Source: JOPF133 sp052144935 (GTDB lineage: Bacteria > Acidobacteriota > Terriglobia > Bryobacterales > Bryobacteraceae). From it: a stretch of 21,210 nt of DNA. Below the pieces are notes generated by a model. It made no database searches. It saw only the letters and a list, made by a program, of their open reading frames with translations, and had not been told where the DNA came from. Shown in pieces: positions 1 to 6,336 of this stretch. Within the stretch, counting starts at the first letter, position 1; every line of letters starts with the position of its first letter. A program made the translations under genes and the position numbers. The stretch spans positions 1 through 21,210 of the forward strand of contig JBKQPR010000311.1 of assembly GCA_052144935.1 (NCBI GenBank), read 5' to 3'.

Positions 1-114
1 GGGAGTATGCCGTTCGTGCGCTGTCGGGCGCAACCGGCCCGATCAGCAGCGTGCGGCGCGCGGGACCGGTTTTTGAGCGGTTGCGATCAGGCCCCTTTGG
101 GGGGCCAGCAACCG

Positions 115-138
115 AAAAGCCTCCGGCTCTGCCGGAGG
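115..138 (-). terminator. Probable intrinsic terminator, minus strand
   Basis: Arms 120-127 and 131-138 form a perfect 8-bp GC-rich stem (cctccggc/gccggagg) around a 3-nt loop. Read on the minus strand the stem is followed at once by C-TTTT-C, a short U-tract. It would stop transcripts coming leftwards from the HisKA-like gene at 376-681, although the gap of about 240 nt is long. On the plus strand there is only a weak T-rich tail. Confidence 0.5.
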
Positions 139-190
139 ATCGTTACTTCTTCACAATGCCGGGACCGGCCGCGTGGCGCAGCCTCTCAGG

Positions 191-278
191 CCAATGCCAC
201 TTACGTTGCGTCCCGCTGTGACCATTCTGCACGAGTCGTGCAGAACGTCATTGCGGGACGCAAAGTAAGCGGCATTGG
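191..278. repeat. 88-nt imperfect palindrome with nested hairpin
   Basis: Arms 191-216 and 253-278 are complementary at 24 of 26 positions. The 36-nt centre itself contains a perfect 9-bp hairpin (ttctgcacg, agt, cgtgcagaa). The whole can fold as a long stem with an internal second stem, like a REP/BIME-type intergenic element or a stable RNA structure. It lies downstream of the stop codon of the minus-strand gene at 376-681. Confidence 0.7.
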
Positions 279-292
279 TTTTTCAGGGTGCC

Positions 293-314
293 GCGTCCCG
301 ACTCGTCGGGACGC
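293..314. repeat. 9-bp perfect hairpin sharing the gcgtcccg motif
   Basis: Arms 293-301 (gcgtcccga) and 306-314 (tcgggacgc) pair perfectly around the loop ctcg. No T-run follows on either strand. The arm repeats the motif found in the inner part of the 191-278 palindrome, so the two may be parts of one repetitive element. Confidence 0.6.
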
Positions 315-375
315 CTGCTCGTCGTTGTCAACTCTTGCGAGGGACAGGACACGAGCGCGCCATCCGGGACACCTT

Positions 376-681
376 TCAGGCGGCCTTGCCTGGCCCCGTG
401 GCGGCCGGCCCATCGGTCAAATCAATCAGCTCTTCGAACGGAGCGGCCACCGGCCGCGCGCCCTGCCGGACGCTGTAATTGAGCAGACCCGAGGCCTTCC
501 AGGCGCAGCGTTGGGCGGCGCCTTGCAGGTCCAGCAGGAGGTCCCGCGCAGGATGGCCCGGCTCCAGCGCCTCGATGGTGCTGCTGACGCTGGTAAGAAT
601 CACGGTCAACTCGTTGTTGAGGTCATGGGCAACCGCGGCGGCGGCGGTGCTCAGGCGATCGGCTTTCGTGAGGCGTTCCAC
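376..681 (-). CDS. Stand-alone HisKA-like phosphoacceptor domain protein
   Basis: A 101-aa protein beginning at a GTG. Residues about 14-70 look like the dimerisation/phosphoacceptor domain of a sensor histidine kinase: an H-box-like VAHDLNNELTVI segment holding the candidate phospho-His, then a second helix (LLLDLQGAAQRCAWKASGLL). No HATPase domain follows; the protein ends in a short Pro/Ala-rich tail at a TGA. The open frame extends upstream to a stop near 742-744 but offers no better start codon. No strong ribosome binding site is seen. It may be a free histidine phosphotransfer partner of a kinase elsewhere, or a remnant of a larger kinase. The domain is fairly clear; expression is uncertain. 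Confidence 0.6.
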   Translation of the reverse strand: MERLTKADRLSTAAAAVAHDLNNELTVILTSVSSTIEALEPGHPARDLLLDLQGAAQRCAWKASGLLNYSVRQGARPVAAPFEELIDLTDGPAATGPGKAA

Positions 682-770
682 ATAACAGGGTAACTGGCGA
701 ATCGTCGCAGGCCGCCCACCCGTCGCCGGAACCCGCTCATTCTAAACCGATTTTTGTGGGGCCAACTTTG

Positions 771-1200
771 TCACCCGGTTTCCACGCCTCCGCCGATCCC
801 GCGTTGCTCCTGAACGCCGTAAATGAAATCCTGGACGTTCATCGCTTGGTCGGGGGTAGCCGCAAGCGTGAAGTCGAAGGTCCTATCGACACCGGTCTTG
901 TCCACTACCGGGCGGCCGAACCGTGACCAAACCGATCCGCCAACTGAGCCATGGCCACCCTCTTTCCCGTATAGGTGAACATGGTCTGGCCGCCACGAAA
1001 GCTGGGAATCGGGCGGGGTTCAAACTCGAAGGTCTCCCGATCGGGGGTGGTGCAAGTTTCAACTTCTCTCCTGGGAGCAGCGCGTACATAAGGACCTCCC
1101 TCGTTTCGCGATGGCAGGCCAATCGGAACCAGCCTGCCAGGAGCGCCGCAGGCTGGCCAAAGGCCGTGGGCAACACAAACATGGCGAGCGCCATACCACA
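771..1200 (-). pseudogene. Decayed TIGR03435-type soil-associated protein
   Basis: Three consecutive reading frames of the minus strand carry successive parts of one family. About 1126-1054 reads FRLACHRETREVLMYALLPG, the HRETREVPVYAL region of TIGR03435 proteins. After a shift near 1050, about 1046-928 reads on to MFTYTGKRVAMAQLADRFG, the MAQLAD segment. After a second shift near 925, 925-774 reads FGRPVVDKTGVDRTFDFTLA followed by TPDQAMNVQDF. The product stops early at 771-773. The N-terminal half expected for the family is missing. The gene is therefore truncated and carries at least two frameshifts. The family is multicopy in Solibacter-type Acidobacteria and its function is unknown. Confidence 0.75.
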
Positions 1201-1299
1201 CTTCGCGGTTTCATGTTGGCGACTTCCCTAGCTTGTTATACACCGCCTGCTGGACCGGAGGGTGGCGCCGGTGCGACCTTGCAGCCGTGGGCAATGGTG

Positions 1300-1683
1300 C
1301 TACGAAATCCGGTAAACGTACGCGTCTTCAATGAAGCGGTCGCCAATCATCTGGCCCCCCAGACGCATCCCCTCGACGCTCTTGGTCTTCCCGAAGATTC
1401 GACGCAGCTCCTTAATAAACGGATCGGTCATCGGAAGGATCATAATAGGCGGAGTCTTTACGGCTGTGATTCTCGCAGCGACCAGAGCATCGAAGACTAA
1501 GCGATACGCGTCCATCAAACGGCGCGAATTGAACTGGCGCGAGGAAACCATCAGCCGCCACTCATCGTACTCAGATAGATACGCCCAAAGCGCAACCGCG
1601 ATCTTCAGCTTCGCGCGCTCCAGGACATCGAGAAGCTCCGCTCCCCGATCGATATCCAGGTTCACCAATGCAGCTTTAACCAT
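1300..1683 (-). CDS. Conserved partner protein of the HEPN gene
   Basis: A 127-aa protein with ATG start at 1683. The start lies inside the end of the HEPN gene (22-nt overlap) and has a GGAG ribosome binding site about 8 nt upstream, so translation is probably coupled. The sequence is mixed alpha/beta with conserved-looking blocks: an N-terminal NLDIDRGAELLDVLERAKL helix, ALWAYLSEYDEWRL, a central PPIMILPMTDPFIKELRRIF segment and a C-terminal MRLGGQMIGDRFIEDAYVYR. There is no signal peptide, membrane segment or visible nucleotidyltransferase GSxxxxxxDxD motif, so it is not a standard MNT antitoxin. I do not know its function. Its place immediately after a HEPN gene suggests an antitoxin-like or cofactor role; this is inference. 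Confidence 0.8.
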   Translation of the reverse strand: MVKAALVNLDIDRGAELLDVLERAKLKIAVALWAYLSEYDEWRLMVSSRQFNSRRLMDAYRLVFDALVAARITAVKTPPIMILPMTDPFIKELRRIFGKTKSVEGMRLGGQMIGDRFIEDAYVYRIS

Positions 1684-2080
1684 GAGATCACTCCGTGACG
1701 TCTGTCGCTAATTGCCCAGATCAGTTCTTGCGCGGATTCCAGAGGATGCCTTTGGTATCGGCTCCGCTCAGACCAGGGCTGAATAAACTCCCAATTCCTT
1801 TTGAAGTCCGGGTCTTTGTCGGCCTGTTCGCGAAGCGCTTCTTCCAGACCAGCAACCCTGATCAGTTCGCGAAAGCTGTGAGTGTAACTGGAATCTGCCT
1901 TCTTCTTGTCCGGGAATTCGTACCGCTGGATTCCCTTCGCGATGCAAGCCTTGATTGCGCACTCCACCGCATAGCCGGCCAGGTAATAGGCCCATCGAAC
2001 AGCCCCAGCTTCAGCAACCCGGTCGCCTCTTTCAGCCTGACCCTCGACAGCGCTTGGAGGTCTCGTCGGTCCACGAACAC
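1662..2080 (-). pseudogene. HEPN-domain protein, interrupted by one frameshift
   Basis: The N-terminus is read in one frame from GTG at 2080 (or GTG at 2074): DRRDLQALSRVRLKEATGLL and on to LFDG. The remainder continues in another frame from about 1993: AYYLAGYAVECAIKACIAK, then FPDKKKADSSYTHSFREL, then QPWSERSRY. Together they give a normal-length HEPN protein of about 139 aa; AYYLAGYAVEC and the late W-S-E-x-S-R-Y block are typical of the family. The break sits in the G/C run at 1990-1996, where one extra base would restore GAT GGx GCC TAT. HEPN domains often act as RNases or as partners in toxin-antitoxin and defence modules. The gene starts 18 nt after the permease stop codon. A recent mutation or an assembly error is possible, because the rest of the frame shows no decay. 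Confidence 0.75.
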
Positions 2081-2097
2081 CCATCATACCGCCCGCT

Positions 2098-3588
2098 CTA
2101 CACCCGCACCCGCCGCGCGCGCATCCAGAAGTACGCAGCGCTGAGAATGCCCAGCCACGGCAGCCCCGCGAACAGCGTGACCCGCATGCCTTCCACCCAC
2201 CAGGTGGTCGCCAGAATCGCGACCATCGACGCCGCGCCCACCACCGACAGCCACGGAAAAGCGCCCGCCCGTCTGCGCCGGAAGAACAGGTGCGTCACGA
2301 AAATCGCCAGCCACACGTACAGCCCCCCGAACAGCGAAATGCCGAACAGGTAGACGTAGGCCCCGTTCGGATAGAGCGCCGCCACCAACACGGCCAGGGC
2401 CAGCCCGGCGGTCGACGCCATCAGCGCCGCGAGCGGCGTGCCCCGCGCTGAGACGCGCCCGAACAGTGCGGGGGCATATCCGCCGCGCGCCAGCGAGAAC
2501 AACATGCGGGTCACCAGATAAAGGTTGCAGTTCAGGCTGGACGCAACCGCCGTGATCACCACGAAATTTACCACGTGGGCGGCCGCCGGCACGCCGATCA
2601 ACTGGAAGACCTTGACGAACGGACTGGCAGTGACATCCGCGCCGGGCTGAATCCGGTTCCACGGCACGATGCCCACCAGCGTCGCGATGGCGCCCAGGTA
2701 GAACACGATCAGCCGGATCACCATGCTGCGCATGGCTCGCGGCACGGCCACCTCGGGATTGCACGCTTCCCCCGCGGTGACGGCCACGATCTCGCTTCCC
2801 AGGTAGCTAAAGATCACGAACACCATCGCCATCCACACGCCGGCGAATCCGTTCGGCAGGAAGCCGCCGTACGCGGTGTAGTTGCCCAGGCCGATGGCCG
2901 GCCGGCCCACGCCCGCAAGCAGCGCCGCGCCGAGCACGATGAACAGCACGATGGCGGAGACCTTGATCATGGAGAACCAGTATTCGAAGCTCCCGAAGTT
3001 GCCCACCGAGCGCGCGTTGATGTAAACCAGCGCCACCGAGAAGCCCAGAATCCAGGCCCATCGCGGCGTTTCCGGGAACCACCACTGGCAGTAGATCGCG
3101 GCGGCGATGCACTCGCTGCCGTTGGCGATGGATTGCGCCGCCCAGTAGGTGTAGCGCATGGTGAAGCCGGCCCACCGGCTGAGATAGATCTCCGCATGCA
3201 CGCCGAACGATCCCGCGGTGGGGTGCGCGGCGGCCATTTCCGAGAGCGCCAGCATGAGCAGCAGCGCGATGACGGCGCCGATCGCGTAACTGAAGATCAC
3301 GCCCGGCCCCGCCGTGCGCACCGCCAGGGAGCTGCCCAGAAACAGCCCCGTGCCGATGGCGCCGCCGATCGCGATCATGCCGAGCTGGCCGGACGAGAGT
3401 TCGCGCGAGAGCCGCTCGTTCTTTTCGATATCGCCCGGTATACCGGGCTTTCCCGTGTCGCCCGGTGTGGCGGACATGCCCGCGTCGCCCGCTGTCGCGG
3501 CCTTGCCCGCGTCGCCCGGTGTGGGAGCTTCGCCCGTGTCGCCCACTGTCCCGGGCTTGCCCGTGTCGCCCGATGTGGCGGGCTTCAC
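2098..3588 (-). CDS. APC-family amino-acid permease with collagen-like N-terminus
   Basis: A 496-aa membrane transporter of the amino acid-polyamine-organocation superfamily. The signature LSSGQLGMIAIGGAIGTGLF at about residues 64-83 marks the first transmembrane helix of the AroP/GabP/LysP-like amino acid:proton symporters, and some 12 hydrophobic segments follow to the end. The substrate cannot be told. The GTG start overlaps the lactonase stop as GTGA (3585-3588), indicating coupled translation and supporting this start. Residues 6-54 are a family-atypical extension made of six 9-residue repeats, largely Gly-X-Y triplets (GDTGKPGTV type). If translation began at an internal Met (residue 39), most of the extension would be lost. 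The transporter assignment is firm; the role of the extension is unknown. Confidence 0.9.
   Translation of the reverse strand: MKPATSGDTGKPGTVGDTGEAPTPGDAGKAATAGDAGMSATPGDTGKPGIPGDIEKNERLSRELSSGQLGMIAIGGAIGTGLFLGSSLAVRTAGPGVIFSYAIGAVIALLLMLALSEMAAAHPTAGSFGVHAEIYLSRWAGFTMRYTYWAAQSIANGSECIAAAIYCQWWFPETPRWAWILGFSVALVYINARSVGNFGSFEYWFSMIKVSAIVLFIVLGAALLAGVGRPAIGLGNYTAYGGFLPNGFAGVWMAMVFVIFSYLGSEIVAVTAGEACNPEVAVPRAMRSMVIRLIVFYLGAIATLVGIVPWNRIQPGADVTASPFVKVFQLIGVPAAAHVVNFVVITAVASSLNCNLYLVTRMLFSLARGGYAPALFGRVSARGTPLAALMASTAGLALAVLVAALYPNGAYVYLFGISLFGGLYVWLAIFVTHLFFRRRRAGAFPWLSVVGAASMVAILATTWWVEGMRVTLFAGLPWLGILSAAYFWMRARRVRV
3427..3588. repeat. Six tandem 27-bp units inside the permease gene
   Basis: Units begin at 3427, 3454, 3481, 3508, 3535 and 3562, each close to cgtgtcgcccggtgtggcgg plus seven bases. 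The period is a multiple of three and encodes nine residues, so copy-number change would keep the reading frame. The first unit contains a perfect 14-bp palindrome (cccggtataccggg, 3434-3447). It is not a CRISPR: there are no unique spacers. Confidence 0.9.
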
Positions 3589-4607
3589 GCGATGTGCGCC
3601 CCGCGCGTATTCACATACACCGCGTAGAGCGACTGGCTGGCGGCCATGTACAGCCGGTTGCGTTTCGGCCCGCCGAAGCAGACGTTGGCGCAGATCTCCG
3701 GCAGCAGGATCATGCCGATGCGCTCGGCCGCGGGCGTGAACACGTGTACGCCGTCATAGCCCGCGCCCACCCAGCCGGCCCCCACCCACAGGTTGCCGTC
3801 GATATCGGCGCGCATGCCGTCGCCCAGGCCCCAGCCTTTGTCGGTCTGCATGGTGGTGAAGCGCTTGCCGTTGCGCAACCGCTTGCCATCCAGGTCGAAA
3901 ACGTGGATGTCCTTGGCGTCGCCCGTATCGGCGATGTAGATCTTCTTATAGTCCGGTGAAAAGCAGAGGCCGTTGGGCTGGCCGAACTCGGAGGTGACCA
4001 TCTCGATCGAGCGATCCTTGGGGTCCACGCGATAGACCGCCTGCTTGATCTCCGGCGCGGCCTGAAATCCCTCGTAGTTGCCCAGGATGCCGTAAGTGGG
4101 ATCGGTGAACCAGATGCCGCCATCGGGATGCACCACGATATCGTTGGGCGAATTGAACGGCTTGCCCTGCCACTTATCGGCGATCACGGTGACCGAGCCA
4201 TCGTGCTCATAGCGCACCACGCGCCGCGCGGCATGCTGGCAGGAGAGCTGGCGGCCCTCGAAATCGAAGGTGTTGCCGTTGCTGTAGCCGGAGGGTTCCC
4301 GGTAGACGCTGACGTGGCCGTCTTCCTCCAGACGCCGGAACTGCCGGTTGTTGGGGATGTCGCTCCACACGAGGAAGTTGCCTTGCGCGTGCCAGGCCGG
4401 CCCCTCGGCCCAGCGCGTGCCGGTATAGAGCTTCTCGATGGCGGCGTTGCCGACTTTGTATTTGTCGAAGCGCGGGTCGAGCGACACGATATCGGGATCG
4501 GGATAGCGGACCGGCTGGCGTCCGCTCCAGTCGCGCTGGGTCTGCGCGGCAGCCGAAGCGAGTGCGGCCGCCGCCGCGGTGAGTAAGGATCGGCGAGGAA
4601 GAGTCAC
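3585..4607 (-). CDS. SMP-30/gluconolactonase-like secreted lactonase
   Basis: A 340-aa six-bladed beta-propeller of the SMP-30/gluconolactonase/LRE-like family, which opens sugar lactones in a metal-dependent reaction. Residues 1-21 (PRRSLLTAAAAALASAAAQ) look like a Tat-type signal, so the enzyme is probably periplasmic. Likely metal and substrate ligands by comparison with SMP-30 are Glu68 (AEGPAW), Asn155 (NSPNDIVV), Asn212 (GQPNGLCFSPD) and Asp263 (LGDGMRAD). The GTG start at 4607 is preceded by TAGAAT at 4619-4614, too close for a 5' leader, so the mRNA may be leaderless. The next gene, a permease, overlaps its stop by 4 nt. The actual lactone is unknown. Confidence 0.9.
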   Translation of the reverse strand: MTLPRRSLLTAAAAALASAAAQTQRDWSGRQPVRYPDPDIVSLDPRFDKYKVGNAAIEKLYTGTRWAEGPAWHAQGNFLVWSDIPNNRQFRRLEEDGHVSVYREPSGYSNGNTFDFEGRQLSCQHAARRVVRYEHDGSVTVIADKWQGKPFNSPNDIVVHPDGGIWFTDPTYGILGNYEGFQAAPEIKQAVYRVDPKDRSIEMVTSEFGQPNGLCFSPDYKKIYIADTGDAKDIHVFDLDGKRLRNGKRFTTMQTDKGWGLGDGMRADIDGNLWVGAGWVGAGYDGVHVFTPAAERIGMILLPEICANVCFGGPKRNRLYMAASQSLYAVYVNTRGAHIA

Positions 4608-4621
4608 GCGGATATTCTACA
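4604..4621. repeat. 18-bp direct repeat, left copy
   Basis: The sequence tcacgcggatattctaca recurs exactly at 5369-5386. This copy contains the lactonase start codon and its presumed -10 box. The two copies bracket the toxin-antitoxin pair. Confidence 0.8.
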
Positions 4622-4686
4622 GCGAATCGAGGGTCTGCTGGAGGGGCGTTGTGGCACGGCGCCGGTCAGCGGCCTAACGGGCCCCG

Positions 4687-4709
4687 TGGTACGATATGTA
4701 TACCAGGAA
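4687..4709 (+). promoter_or_regulatory. Possible operator/promoter and RBS of the TA pair
   Basis: An imperfect inverted repeat, TGGTA (4687-4691) and TACCA (4701-4705), surrounds an AT-rich core with GTATAC at 4698-4703. The AT-rich core stands out in GC-rich DNA and could be a -10 region plus the autoregulatory operator usual for Phd/VapB antitoxins. AGGAAG at 4704-4709 is a plausible Shine-Dalgarno sequence for the GTG at 4721. Confidence 0.35.
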
Positions 4710-4720
4710 GTAGACAGATT

Positions 4721-4969
4721 GTGAAAGCAAGGATCGTGGACCTGAGATACCGCATGAAGTCCGTGCTGGAAGCGCTGGATCGGGGTGAACTGGTGACGAT
4801 CTCGCATCACGGCCGTGAGAAGGCGCGTCTGGTGCCGGTGCAGTCGACCCAGGAAGCGCGCAAGCCCTCGTCCGATCCGGCCTTCGGCCTTTGGAAGGCC
4901 AGGCAGGATCTCGCGGACGTGTCCGGGCGCGTTCGGCGATTGAGGACCTCACGCTTGCATGATCTTTGA
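4721..4969 (+). CDS. Phd/YefM-type antitoxin
   Basis: An 82-aa protein from GTG at 4721. An in-frame ATG at 4649 would add 24 residues with no family support, so the shorter start is preferred. Residues about 3-40 (VDLRYRMKSVLEALDRGELV, then TISHHGREKARLVPV) match the Phd/YefM fold: a DNA-binding N-terminal half with the typical strand-helix-strand pattern ending in R-x-x-A-R-L-V-P. The C-terminal half would wrap the toxin. It overlaps the PIN toxin by 11 nt, the usual coupled arrangement. It probably represses its own promoter. Confidence 0.85.
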   Translation: MKARIVDLRYRMKSVLEALDRGELVTISHHGREKARLVPVQSTQEARKPSSDPAFGLWKARQDLADVSGRVRRLRTSRLHDL

Positions 4970-5345
4970 TTCGGACGTGCTCATTTGGTTTTTCCGCGGG
5001 GAACCCGGGGCCGGGCGCCTGATCGATTCGCAACCGGTCCGCAGGCTCTCGATCGTCTCTATGATGGAGCTTTTGCAGGGGGCAAAGTCGAAGAGAGAAA
5101 TGTCGGAAATACGGCGATTCTTCCGTAACAATTCTTTTGACGTCATCCCCGTCGACGAAGCGATCAGTTACGCGGCCGCCGGCCTGATCGAAGATCATGC
5201 ACTCAGCGATGGACTGCAGGTTGCGGACGCATTGATCGCCGCGACTGCGTTGCAATTTGGCGATATTCTTGCCACCGCGAACGTCCGGCACTTCCGCCGC
5301 GTGCGCGGCCTTCAACTCAAGCAATTTCGTCCTGCGGTCCGATAG
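4959..5345 (+). CDS. PIN-domain ribonuclease toxin (VapC-like)
   Basis: A 128-aa PIN-domain protein, the usual length for VapC. Acidic active-site residues are in place: Asp4/Asp6 in MIFDSDVLIW, Glu37 in SMMELLQGA and Asp90 in VADALIAATA, with the late ATANVRHF segment also typical. Such toxins cleave tRNA, rRNA or mRNA with Mg2+ and are neutralised by the partner antitoxin. No defect is visible, so the toxin should be active. The pair sits between 18-bp direct repeats and next to unrelated metabolic genes, which suggests it arrived as a cassette. Confidence 0.88.
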   Translation: MIFDSDVLIWFFRGEPGAGRLIDSQPVRRLSIVSMMELLQGAKSKREMSEIRRFFRNNSFDVIPVDEAISYAAAGLIEDHALSDGLQVADALIAATALQFGDILATANVRHFRRVRGLQLKQFRPAVR

Positions 5346-5368
5346 AAGGCGAGCGACGCGCGCGCGCC

Positions 5369-5386
5369 TCACGCGGATATTCTACA
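5369..5386. repeat. 18-bp direct repeat, right copy
   Basis: Exact second copy of the sequence at 4604-4621, 23 nt after the toxin stop codon. Its right end overlaps a 13-nt palindrome (ctacaccgtgtag, 5382-5394). The remaining stretch up to 5520 holds no gene that I can see. Confidence 0.8.
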
Positions 5387-5503
5387 CCGTGTAGCGTGGC
5401 CGGTTAGGTTCAGGCAAGCCAACGCTCCGTCTGGGCCCAAATCGTTCCTGCCAGCCATTCTCTCGCGATATCCGATCTTTGGGACTCGACGCAGGTACGG
5501 CAG

Positions 5504-5535
5504 TAGAATGATAAGAGGCTTCGTTCAGAAGGAGG
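5504..5535 (+). promoter_or_regulatory. Possible -10 box and strong RBS for the secreted protein
   Basis: TAGAAT at 5504-5509 is a good -10 match, but no convincing -35 lies at the right distance. A long purine tract containing AGGAGGAGG ends about 7 nt before the ATG at 5546 and is the strongest ribosome binding site in the window, so high translation is expected. Confidence 0.4.
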
Positions 5536-5545
5536 AGGAGCGTAT

Positions 5546-6106
5546 ATGAAAATTGTTCCTATCTTCGTCTCGGTGAGTCTCTCTGTTGCGGCGGCACAGG
5601 CGCTACAACCGGCGGCGGCCGTGACAGGCGCCCCCTATTCCGCCGATCAGGTGCAGGAGCACACTGGCACCACCGGCACTTATGCGATCGGCCATTTCTT
5701 TCGCGATTCGGAGGGCCGAACCCGGACGGAGAGTGCCCTGAAATCGTCCCCTGCCTGGCGCATCGAGATTCTCGATCCAGTGGCTGGGGTCGCTTATGTC
5801 CTGGACGACAAGAACAAGGTCGCACACCGGACACGCACTCAGGCGACGGCGCCCCGCCGGTATGCGCCGCCGCACGCGACTATCGAGAACCTGGGCACCC
5901 AAGTGATCGAGGGAGTTCTGGCCGAGGGAACGCGAACGTCGACACCGGCACTCATTATCGAGACCTGGGATTCAGTCGAATTGAAGGTGAATATGCTGAC
6001 GAAGAGCAGCAACGGGTACACTTCGAAGTTGGTCAACCTCAGGCGGGCGGATCCTGACCCCGCGCTCTTCCGGCCACCGGCTGATTACACCGTCGTCGAC
6101 CGGTAG
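5546..6106 (+). CDS. Secreted protein of unknown function
   Basis: A 186-aa protein with a clear signal peptide (residues 1-19, ending AAAQA). The mature part is mostly beta: GHFFRDSEGRTRTESALKSS, EILDPVAGVAYVLDDKNKVAHR, NLGTQVIEGVLAEGTR, then ETWDSVELKVNMLTKS and a closing RADPDPALFRPPADYTVVD. I recognise this pattern from hypothetical secreted proteins common in Acidobacteria, but no function is known. The segment after EGTR is shorter than I would expect for the group. It stands alone, with a strong RBS and a hairpin downstream. Confidence 0.85.
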   Translation: MKIVPIFVSVSLSVAAAQALQPAAAVTGAPYSADQVQEHTGTTGTYAIGHFFRDSEGRTRTESALKSSPAWRIEILDPVAGVAYVLDDKNKVAHRTRTQATAPRRYAPPHATIENLGTQVIEGVLAEGTRTSTPALIIETWDSVELKVNMLTKSSNGYTSKLVNLRRADPDPALFRPPADYTVVDR

Positions 6107-6154
6107 CATCTGCCTCGTCTTTGTGGGTGGCGTAATCTGCGAAGTGGATATAGT

Positions 6155-6174
6155 GCGGCGGCGAGTCCCGCCGC
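6155..6174. terminator. Hairpin between convergent genes
   Basis: Arms 6155-6161 (gcggcgg) and 6168-6174 (ccgccgc) form a 7-bp all-GC stem with loop cgagtc. It lies between the plus-strand secreted protein and the minus-strand ADOP permease. There is no U-tract, so it would at best be a weak terminator. The rest of 6107-6336 shows nothing else. Confidence 0.3.
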
Positions 6175-6336
6175 GCGCCGCTTGTAACTCTGCCCGAAAC
6201 TCTCGAACCCCGATATACCATCGCCCCGATTGAACCTATCGCACGGCGCTCGGAAACAGCGGCTTCCGCGGGCTCCCGGTACGCCAGATAGCGCCGAAAC
6301 TTCTATGCCAAATAGCTCAGAAACCGACACACAGGC

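Larger units (their letters stand above)
1..375. other. Non-coding stretch rich in stem-loops
   Basis: No gene is recognised here. One plus-strand frame stays open from position 3 to a TGA at 219-221 (72 codons, Pro/Gly/Arg-rich). It could be the tail of a gene entering from the left, but it matches no family I know. The stretch holds a GC-rich hairpin with arms 79-84 and 108-113 enclosing a second stem, a terminator-like hairpin at 120-138, a long imperfect palindrome at 191-278 and a compact hairpin at 293-314. The octamer gcgtcccg or its complement recurs at about 208, 254, 293 and 307, so the last two structures look related. Confidence 0.5.

Noticed and set aside
1..221. Partial gene entering from the left edge on the plus strand
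   Set aside because: The open frame is only 72 codons, crosses two GC-rich hairpins and ends inside the palindrome; no homology recognised, so it was described in the stretch entry but not called as a gene.
7..693. 228-codon plus-strand open frame
   Set aside because: Runs through the palindromes and is antisense to the HisKA-like domain; composition is Arg/Ala/Gly-rich without pattern.
3427..3588. Possible CRISPR array (27-bp periodic repeat)
   Set aside because: Units are contiguous and degenerate with no unique spacers, and they encode in-frame Gly-X-Y residues of the permease.
2575..3627. 350-codon plus-strand open frame
   Set aside because: Complement of the permease; His/Arg/Asp-rich product with no membrane helices or domain.
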